From the NCBI GenBank assembly GCA_900766325.1, contig CAAFVA010000078.1:1-5909 (forward strand): a stretch of 5,909 bases of DNA. Reading direction: 5' to 3'. The notes beneath the pieces were generated by a model. The model saw nothing but the letters and a program-made list of their open reading frames with translations. It had not been told where the DNA came from and ran no database searches. The position numbers were made by a program, and so were the translations under genes. Shown piece after piece: positions 1-4,352 of this stretch; position 1 is the first letter of the stretch; each line of letters opens with the position of its first letter. The stretch is from Bacilli bacterium. Lineage in GTDB: Bacteria > Bacillota_I > Bacilli_A > RF39 > UBA660.

Positions 1-248
1 ACAAAGGGTTTTTTAAGATTTTTTTTTAAAATAATTCTCAATATTGAAATAATTGAAAATATTGGAAAAATTGACCTAAATTGTTGTGGAATAACATACT
101 TAGAAACAATCATTGCTAACAAAAATATTAAAAATGATAAAAGCTTTTCTTTAAATCTTTTCGATTCACACAAAGAAAATAAAACAACCATACCAGACAT
201 TGCCTGAGATAAAATCATAATATAATCTAAAACTTTTTCCACACTCAT
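1..248 (-). CDS. Membrane protein N-terminus, probable AgrC-type sensor histidine kinase (partial, runs off window)
   Basis: I translated this frame by hand from the ATG at 248. It stays open for 82 codons to the window edge. The start is supported by a Shine-Dalgarno (GAGGAAGG, then TATT, then ATG), and the ATG overlaps the TGA of the upstream response regulator as ATGA, the usual sign of translational coupling. The visible peptide begins MSVEKVLDYIMILSQ and is very hydrophobic. There are likely membrane segments at about residues 10-26, 36-53 and 57-74, separated by a short basic loop (K30-K35, inside-positive) and followed by a Lys-rich stretch near residue 75. No kinase motif (H-box, N-box or G-box) lies within the window, so the kinase call rests on context: LytTR regulators are commonly followed by polytopic AgrC/HPK10-type sensors of peptide signals. 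Another membrane partner, such as a transporter or peptide processor, is possible. Confidence 0.6.
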   Translation of the reverse strand, partial: MSVEKVLDYIMILSQAMSGMVVLFSLCESKRFKEKLLSFLIFLLAMIVSKYVIPQQFRSIFPIFSIISILRIILKKNLKKPF

Positions 249-955
249 AATACCTTCCTCAACTCTCTTTTATAGTTTCTTGATAAATAATCAGTACTCT
301 GATCATTAGTAAAACATATAATACTATTTTTAAAATCTACTGTTTTAATTTTATTTAAATTAACGTAACAAGCTCTATGAGTTTGAAAAAATCTAGAATC
401 TAAACGTTTTATTATGCTAGATAGACTTTCTCGTATTAAATACTCGTTATCAATGGTTACAATTCTTGTTTTATCTGTATCATTATCTTTGTTTATATAT
501 AAAATATTATCTAATTTAACGTAGTGTAACTCCTTATTGCTTTTAAAACTTATTATCTTTTTAGTATCTACTTTTTTAATTATCATGTTTATGGTTTCAC
601 TTAGTCTTTTCTCATAATCATCAAACTTAGATATAAAATCAAATATTAACAATTTTTCTTTAAGTAATTTTAGTTCTAGTTCGTCATGAGAAGTAAGAAT
701 AATTATAATACTGTCCCAATCCACTCTTCTTATTTCATGAGCTATATCTACCCCTGACTTATTAGGTAATTCTAAGTCTAATAAATATACTTTAATATCA
801 GATGGTGTATTTATTAAATTCTTTAGTTTTATATTGTACTTATCAAATGAGTAAACCTCATAATTAAAATCATATGGCATAGCAGCTTTAGCGATAATTT
901 TTTCATTAAATTCTCTAACATGATTATTATCTTCACAAATTATAAAGTTAATCAT
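245..955 (-). CDS. LytTR-family (AgrA-like) two-component response regulator
   Basis: Cytoplasmic DNA-binding response regulator of 236 residues, close to the roughly 238 of AgrA. The receiver domain covers about residues 1-120: acidic pair E8-D9, phosphoacceptor D60 in LLDLELP, switch Thr88 in ILTSHDE and conserved Lys110. The LytTR DNA-binding domain covers about 137-236, with the typical signature FFQTHRACYVNLNKI. These motifs are directly visible; transcription control by binding short direct repeats is family knowledge. The ATG at 955 is preferred over an in-frame GTG at 964, because that GTG is part of the Shine-Dalgarno GGGTGA lying 5 nt before the ATG. The gene has its own extended -10 promoter just downstream of the mbl terminator, so it starts a new unit. 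Its stop overlaps the start of a membrane protein that is likely its kinase. The signal and target genes are unknown; nothing shows that it regulates the sporulation genes next door. Confidence 0.93.
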   Translation of the reverse strand: MINFIICEDNNHVREFNEKIIAKAAMPYDFNYEVYSFDKYNIKLKNLINTPSDIKVYLLDLELPNKSGVDIAHEIRRVDWDSIIIILTSHDELELKLLKEKLLIFDFISKFDDYEKRLSETINMIIKKVDTKKIISFKSNKELHYVKLDNILYINKDNDTDKTRIVTIDNEYLIRESLSSIIKRLDSRFFQTHRACYVNLNKIKTVDFKNSIICFTNDQSTDYLSRNYKRELRKVL

Positions 956-973
956 AATGCTCACCCGATTTTA

Positions 974-982
974 ATTATATCA
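974..982 (-). promoter_or_regulatory. Extended -10 promoter of the LytTR regulator operon
   Basis: On the minus strand this reads TGATATAAT, a perfect TATAAT preceded by TGN. The hexamer 17 bp upstream (TGAATT, inside the mbl terminator hairpin) is a poor -35, so the extended -10 would carry recognition. Transcription would begin near 967, giving a leader of only about 12 nt that starts at the Shine-Dalgarno. This is inferred from sequence only. Confidence 0.5.
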
Positions 983-983
983 T

Positions 984-1026
984 AAAAAATAAAAAGAATT
1001 CATTATAATTTTTGAATTCTTTTTAT
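984..1026 (-). terminator. Intrinsic terminator of mbl
   Basis: A perfect 14-bp inverted repeat (989-1002 pairing with 1013-1026, core AGAATTCA/TGAATTCT) encloses a 10-nt loop. On the minus strand it is followed by a T tract (988-984). The mbl TAA codon (1025-1023) lies within the stem. The stem is AT-rich with only a few G-C pairs, which is normal for this genome. The opposite strand also has T residues in the stem arm, but no gene approaches from that side. Confidence 0.75.
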
Positions 1027-2000
1027 GATAGATTTTCTAAAATAATACCCGTTCCTTCAGCAACACAAGTAAGAGGGCTTTTTGCTATTTTAACTGGTAC
1101 TTTTATTTCTTTTTCAATTAGTTTATCCAAACCTTCTAATAAGGCTCCACCACCAGTTAATACGATACCCTTATCAATTATATCAGCAGATATTTCTGGC
1201 TCTATTTTTTCAAGTACTGTTTTAGTAGCATGAATAATCATATGAACACTATCTTTGATTGCTTCTTTTACCTCATCTGATGTTATGCTAATTGTTTTAG
1301 GCAAACCAGTAATTAAATCTCTTCCTCTTACTTTCATTGATTTAGATTTTGCATCATCAAGAACGGTTCCTATTTTTATTTTTACTTGTTCTGCGGTTAC
1401 TTCTCCAATTAACAACTTATATTTATTTTTAATGTATTTAATTATGTCTATATCAAGGGTGTTGCCTGCAACTTTAATAGATTCACTATATACTATTCCA
1501 TCAAGTGACAAAACCGCTATATCAGTAGTACCACCGCCAATGTCAATTACCATGTTACCACTTGGCATTCCAATTTCAAGACCGGCACCAACTGCTGCTA
1601 CTTTTGGTTCTTCTTCTACGTATACCCTTTTTGCACCAGTTCTTTCCGCAACCTCTCTAATAGCGTTTTTTTCAACCTGAGTTATGTTAGAAGGACAACA
1701 TATTAATATCCTTGGCCTTGTAAATAATGATTTGCCTTTTATTTTTTTTAAAAAATAATCTAACATCACTTCGGTCTTATCAAAATCTGCAATAACACCA
1801 TCTTTTAAAGGTTTTATCGCGATAACACTACCAGGTGTACGACCAATCATCTCGTGGGCTTTTTGTCCAATTGCAAGCACTTTTCCTGAATCCTTATCAA
1901 TTGCTACAACGCTAGGTTCAGAAAGTACAATTCCTTCTCCCCTAACGTATATAAGTATGTTAGCAGTTCCCAAATCAATTCCAATATCTTTATTTTTCAT
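1023..2000 (-). CDS. mbl: Actin-like cell-shape protein Mbl (MreB family)
   Basis: MreB/Mbl actin homologue of 325 residues (Bacillus Mbl is about 333). It forms membrane-associated filaments that guide lateral cell-wall synthesis. Visible motifs: phosphate-1 loop DIGIDLGTANILIYV (residues 5-19), GRTPG (53-57), PLKDGVIADF (64-73), EEEPKVAA (129-136, catalytic Glu region), phosphate-2 loop DIGGGTTDIAV (153-163) and adenosine-binding VLTGGGALLEGL (from 280). The wording of several blocks, such as RPRILICCPSNIT and SADIIDKGIVLTGGG, matches Mbl more closely than MreB. Its place directly after spoIID-spoIIQ is the usual place of mbl. The ATG at 2000 is chosen because AAGGA sits 5 nt upstream; an in-frame ATG at 2015 has no ribosome site. 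It follows spoIIQ by 43 nt and ends in its own terminator. It may be read through from the spoIIQ operon or use a weak promoter in the gap. Confidence 0.95.
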   Translation of the reverse strand: MKNKDIGIDLGTANILIYVRGEGIVLSEPSVVAIDKDSGKVLAIGQKAHEMIGRTPGSVIAIKPLKDGVIADFDKTEVMLDYFLKKIKGKSLFTRPRILICCPSNITQVEKNAIREVAERTGAKRVYVEEEPKVAAVGAGLEIGMPSGNMVIDIGGGTTDIAVLSLDGIVYSESIKVAGNTLDIDIIKYIKNKYKLLIGEVTAEQVKIKIGTVLDDAKSKSMKVRGRDLITGLPKTISITSDEVKEAIKDSVHMIIHATKTVLEKIEPEISADIIDKGIVLTGGGALLEGLDKLIEKEIKVPVKIAKSPLTCVAEGTGIILENLS

Positions 2001-2023
2001 TTTATTCCTTAACATGAAAATTA

Positions 2024-2050
2024 ATTATACTAGCGTATAATAACTAGTTA
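2024..2050 (-). promoter_or_regulatory. Possible mbl promoter with two small dyads
   Basis: The short spoIIQ-mbl gap contains a perfect TATAAT on the minus strand (2029-2024), 23 nt before the mbl start. The -35 region (AGTAAC at 17-bp spacing) is weak and there is no TGN extension. The -10 overlaps an inverted repeat TTATAC-TAGC-GTATAA (2025-2040), and next to it lies the palindrome TAACTAGTTA (2041-2050), which covers the spoIIQ stop. The dyads might be an operator, but such short AT-rich palindromes also arise by chance. Confidence 0.28.
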
Positions 2051-2685
2051 CTTACTAAATCTTTAATTGATTTATCATAGTATTTTTCTGGATTGATTAC
2101 GCTGCCATTTTTATACATTTCAAAATGTAAGCCTTGTTTTACGTCAGAATTTAAAGAGCATGTTCCACTTTTCGCAATAACTTGTCCTTGAGTTACGGTA
2201 TCACCTTTTTTTACTAATACTTCACCTAATGATTGATACATTACGATTATCTCATTTGAGTTTCTTATCTCTACCGTATTACCAAGTAACGTATCTTCAG
2301 TTACGTTAGTTACGGTTCCAGATAAAGAAGCCACAACGTCAAACATTTCGTTTGATTGATAATCAACACCCGAATTTTGCATGTATATTCCTTCATGATA
2401 AATTATTGAGTTTTGCTGCTCTTCTTCGGTTGCATCCTTATCATAAAAGTTTTTATAAATAGTTATTCCATCAGCTGTATAAGGTCTTCCAATTTTTTCT
2501 TCTTCCTTAACAACTGGATAATAACTATCAAAAATATAATCATTTACATAAGTAAAATCATCATTAGTTACTGATACAGTATTAGTATTATTATCAGTTA
2601 AAAAAACAACCGACAATAAACATACAATTAAAAATACTCCTAAAATCGATACTTTTACAAATGGCTTTAACCTTCTTTTTTTCAT
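2044..2685 (-). CDS. spoIIQ: SpoIIQ-like forespore membrane protein with degenerate LytM (M23) domain
   Basis: Protein of 213 residues with a basic N-terminus (MKKRRLKPF), one membrane segment at about residues 11-29 and an extracytoplasmic LytM/M23 domain at about 95-205. Bacillus SpoIIQ sits in the forespore membrane, binds SpoIIIAH of the mother cell and holds the engulfing membrane. The domain is recognisable from FDVVASLSGTVTNV (115-128), MYQSLGEVLVKKGDTV (149-164), QVIAKSG (168-174) and LHFEMYKNG (186-194). Zinc ligands are degenerate: the HxxxD motif reads N104-SGV-D108, and HxH reads G185-L-H187. Only Asp108 and His187 remain, so endopeptidase activity is unlikely. The ATG at 2685 is preferred to the in-frame GTG at 2694, which belongs to the Shine-Dalgarno GAGGTGA placed 5 nt before the ATG. 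The gene lies 49 nt after spoIID, where a sigma-F-like promoter can be read. The spoIIQ name rests on this context as well as the domain. Confidence 0.85.
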   Translation of the reverse strand: MKKRRLKPFVKVSILGVFLIVCLLSVVFLTDNNTNTVSVTNDDFTYVNDYIFDSYYPVVKEEEKIGRPYTADGITIYKNFYDKDATEEEQQNSIIYHEGIYMQNSGVDYQSNEMFDVVASLSGTVTNVTEDTLLGNTVEIRNSNEIIVMYQSLGEVLVKKGDTVTQGQVIAKSGTCSLNSDVKQGLHFEMYKNGSVINPEKYYDKSIKDLVSN

Positions 2686-2704
2686 TTTCTTCACCTCTCA
2701 TTTT

Positions 2705-2733
2705 AAGTTTTAACGAAAGATGAAAAAATATAC
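2705..2733 (-). promoter_or_regulatory. Candidate sigma-F-type (forespore) promoter for spoIIQ
   Basis: In the 49-nt gap after spoIID the minus strand reads GTATA (2733-2729), 14 nt, then GTTAAAACTT (2714-2705). From memory, the Bacillus sigma-F consensus is roughly GYATA, about 15 nt, GGNNANANT. The -35 matches fully and the -10 differs mainly in the second G. B. subtilis spoIIQ is known to be transcribed by sigma-F in the forespore, while spoIID is made in the mother cell, so an internal promoter is expected exactly here. The region is AT-rich and the match is short. Confidence 0.4.
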
Positions 2734-2734
2734 A

Positions 2735-3658
2735 TTAATTTATTTTTTTTATATCACAATCTTTATAATAATGTTTTAATATGTCTTTATAATTATATCC
2801 TTCTTTAGCCATTCCGTTAGCACCATACTGACTCATTCCAACCCCATGACCATATCCACTAACGTTAAATAAAACCGCATTATCCAAAACGGTAATGTTA
2901 AAACTAGTTGACCTTAAGTTAAAAATCGATCTTATTTTATCAGAATCAAAGTTTTTACCATTAATAGTTAAGCTAATTACCCTACCTGTATTTGTTTTTT
3001 TTACGTTGCTTATTGTTATATCATTTGTGTTTTTAAGTCCTAAATTAAATAAAAACTCTGATTTTGAAACCTCGTTTGTACTATTAAAAACAGGTGATTC
3101 CGTTTTATCCCAAGCGGATGAAACACTTACTAAGTAAGGCTTGGATGAGGAAAATACATCACCACTATTTTCAGTATAACCATTACTTGTAGAAAAAAAC
3201 ATTGCGTCTATTAAATTGTTATTATATAATACAACTTCACCTTTTGTTTCTAGTACCGCATTTTGAATTTTTGATAAGTTAACCTCATAATTATCTTGCC
3301 ATTTATCCTTCATTTCATCATAACTTATATATACTTGATTTTGGGTGCCGTCTGTTACATCATAATCATTCGTACTTGATGAGGCTTTATTTAAAGCATA
3401 CGTTCTAGAAGCTACCGCTTGAGCTTTCAATGCCTCTTCATTAAATGAAGCAGGCATTTCACCTGCTACAACACCTATTACGTACTCTTCTATTGGTACG
3501 TTTATTATCTCTTCTGTTTCATTTTTTTTAACTCTTATTGCTTTATTATTATAACTACCATATTTTATTTTATTTATTATTTCATCAGAATTACTAAGAC
3601 CAATAATAAACAAAGGAATTAAAACAATTAACAAGGTAAATAATAAAATCTTTTTCAT
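2735..3658 (-). CDS. spoIID: Stage II sporulation protein D, septal peptidoglycan lytic transglycosylase
   Basis: SpoIID of 307 residues, somewhat shorter than the roughly 340 of Bacillus. It is a membrane-anchored wall hydrolase that acts with SpoIIM and SpoIIP in the mother cell to thin septal peptidoglycan and drive engulfment. There is an N-terminal signal anchor at about residues 4-21. The SpoIID core starts with VPIEEYVIGVVAGEMPASF (54-72), in which E67 of GEMP is the expected catalytic acid. It continues with EALKAQAVASRTYAL, DVTDGTQNQVY, the hallmark FFSTSNGYTENSGDVF and a C-terminal GYGHGVGMSQYGANGMAKEG. The His of the usual HQVY is Asn here, and the Cys pair that binds zinc in C. 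difficile SpoIID is missing, so this is the zinc-free form. The start is fixed by the very strong site AAGGAGGGG ending 2 nt before ATG; that site contains the ywzB stop, so translation is probably coupled. I found no convincing sigma-E promoter directly upstream. Confidence 0.96.
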   Translation of the reverse strand: MKKILLFTLLIVLIPLFIIGLSNSDEIINKIKYGSYNNKAIRVKKNETEEIINVPIEEYVIGVVAGEMPASFNEEALKAQAVASRTYALNKASSSTNDYDVTDGTQNQVYISYDEMKDKWQDNYEVNLSKIQNAVLETKGEVVLYNNNLIDAMFFSTSNGYTENSGDVFSSSKPYLVSVSSAWDKTESPVFNSTNEVSKSEFLFNLGLKNTNDITISNVKKTNTGRVISLTINGKNFDSDKIRSIFNLRSTSFNITVLDNAVLFNVSGYGHGVGMSQYGANGMAKEGYNYKDILKHYYKDCDIKKIN

Positions 3659-3670
3659 GTCCCCTCCTTA
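3659..3670 (-). promoter_or_regulatory. Strong spoIID ribosome binding site overlapping the ywzB stop
   Basis: The minus strand reads TAAGGAGGGGAC then ATG. The TAA that ends ywzB (3670-3668) forms the first bases of a near-perfect Shine-Dalgarno, so ribosomes terminating on ywzB stand on the spoIID initiation site. This favours translational coupling of the two genes. The spacing is short (2 nt after GGGG, 4 nt after GGAGG). Confidence 0.75.
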
Positions 3671-3865
3671 AAGAAGACTAATGGTACCATAAAGATCAAC
3701 AAAAAAATTAACTAATAAATATGATAAAATAAGAGACAGTATCAAATAAAACGAATGAATCTGCATGATACTGTTTTTTTTAAATATTTTATCTAAGTTT
3801 GTTGATGTTACTATCCAAATACAAAAAGGAATAAAAATACAATATAAAATAAGTTTAATACTCAT
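3668..3865 (-). CDS. ywzB: DUF1146/YwzB-family small membrane protein
   Basis: Membrane protein of 65 residues and unknown function. Two hydrophobic helices at about residues 3-20 and 39-58 flank a polar, basic segment with NLDKIFKKNSIMQ (23-35), followed by LSLILSYLLVNFFVDLYG. This order, with a conserved LxKIxKK...Q block and the ending Y-L-V-N-F-F-x-D, is the DUF1146/YwzB pattern. In Bacillus ywzB lies between the ATP synthase operon and murAA-spoIID, which agrees with its position before spoIID here. The ATG at 3865 is chosen because GAGGAA lies just upstream; an in-frame ATG at 3886 lies deeper in rpiB without a clear site. The gene overlaps the rpiB 3' end by 11 nt and its stop is built into the spoIID ribosome site, so it is certainly part of that operon. 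A role linked to envelope or membrane complexes is only a guess from location. Confidence 0.83.
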   Translation of the reverse strand: MSIKLILYCIFIPFCIWIVTSTNLDKIFKKNSIMQIHSFYLILSLILSYLLVNFFVDLYGTISLL

Positions 3866-4301
3866 TAGTTTCCTCATATTTTTCAACTTGCTTTATTCTT
3901 ATTTTATAACAAGGATCCGAAAGAAATGTCGAATTAATAAATATATCTATCATTTCTTTTATTTCTTTTGCATCATGATGGTCAGCGCCAAAAGCTAAAA
4001 CGTTAGCATCGTTATGTTCCTTGGCTGATTTGGCCTCGGCTTTATTATCAATCTTTGCACATCTAATACCTTTAACTTTGTTACAGCAGATTGAAACCCC
4101 AATTCCGGTACCACACATAACGATTCCTAAATCTACTTCTTTTTTTATTACCGCCGAACTTAAAGCTAACGCATATTTTGGATAATCAACCCTTTCATTA
4201 GAATAACAACCGTAATCAACTATTTCATAGCCTTCTAATAGCTTTTTTAATTCTTCTTTTACTTTATATGCTCTATGATCATTTGCAATACCTATTTTCA
4301 T
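3855..4301 (-). CDS. rpiB: Ribose-5-phosphate isomerase B (RpiB/LacAB family)
   Basis: Cytoplasmic sugar-phosphate isomerase of 148 residues, the usual family length. It interconverts ribulose 5-phosphate and ribose 5-phosphate in the non-oxidative pentose phosphate pathway. Key residues visible: D8-H9 in IANDHRAYKVK, the catalytic Cys63 in MCGTGIG with Thr65, and His96 in the block EHNDANVLAFGA. The family usually has DHAG at the first site; here it is DHRA, a conservative oddity. LacA/LacB (galactose-6-phosphate isomerase) belong to the same fold but come as a lac-gene pair, which is not seen. The ATG at 4301 is chosen because GGAGG sits 5 nt before it; the in-frame ATG at 4313 contains part of that site. 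This is the first gene of the rpiB-ywzB-spoIID run, with an extended -10 promoter just upstream. In Bacillus the rpiB homologue ywlF lies on the far side of glyA-upp-atp from ywzB. Confidence 0.93.
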   Translation of the reverse strand: MKIGIANDHRAYKVKEELKKLLEGYEIVDYGCYSNERVDYPKYALALSSAVIKKEVDLGIVMCGTGIGVSICCNKVKGIRCAKIDNKAEAKSAKEHNDANVLAFGADHHDAKEIKEMIDIFINSTFLSDPCYKIRIKQVEKYEETNEY

Positions 4302-4319
4302 ATTAACCTCCATGTTATT

Positions 4320-4328
4320 ATTATAACA
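4320..4328 (-). promoter_or_regulatory. Extended -10 promoter of the rpiB-ywzB-spoIID operon
   Basis: The minus strand reads TGTTATAAT: a perfect TATAAT with the TGN extension, directly after the T tract of the upstream terminator. The -35 position 17 bp away (TTATTA, within the terminator hairpin) is weak. Initiation near 4313 would leave a leader of about 12 nt containing only GGAGG and a spacer before the 4301 start. The arrangement is the same as at 974-982. Confidence 0.5.
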
Positions 4329-4352
4329 AAAAAAGGTTTTTATAATAACCTT
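4328..4352 (-). terminator. Intrinsic terminator of the Asn/Gln-rich protein gene
   Basis: The minus strand shows AAGGTT, an 8-nt loop, AACCTT and then a run of T residues ending at 4328. The stem is 6 bp (4347-4352 with 4333-4338). The TAA stop (4353-4351) overlaps the upstream arm. The hairpin is weak, but stem, T tract and position all fit. The rpiB promoter begins where the T tract ends. Confidence 0.55.

Noticed and set aside
1012..1680. Long open frames on the plus strand opposite mbl (1012-1233 and 1255-1680)
   Set aside because: They lie antisense to a clearly conserved Mbl, have Ser/Pro/Ile-rich translations with no family features and no ribosome site, and follow from the codon use of the minus-strand gene.
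2895..3137. Plus-strand open frame opposite spoIID
   Set aside because: Fully antisense to the conserved SpoIID core, with a translation that has no recognisable domain.
3682..3691. Palindrome ATGGTACCAT within ywzB
   Set aside because: A single 10-bp palindrome inside a coding region, with no partner site and no promoter nearby.
3700..3730. TCATATT on the minus strand upstream of spoIID (near 3719-3725), resembling a sigma-E -35
   Set aside because: No CATACANT-like -10 is found 12-16 nt downstream, only a T-rich run, so it is not a credible promoter by itself.
3765..3998. Plus-strand open frame opposite ywzB and the rpiB 3' end
   Set aside because: A Phe/Ile-rich translation is expected opposite AT-rich DNA; both opposing minus-strand genes are recognised families with ribosome sites.
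245..4301. Possibility of a Mollicute genetic code (TGA read as Trp)
   Set aside because: The response regulator ends at TGA exactly where the next gene starts, and Trp residues such as the one in SpoIID DKWQ use TGG.
4302..4313. Longer start for rpiB at 4313
   Set aside because: That ATG overlaps the GGAGG that serves the ATG at 4301, and family proteins begin at the MKIGIA-type sequence.
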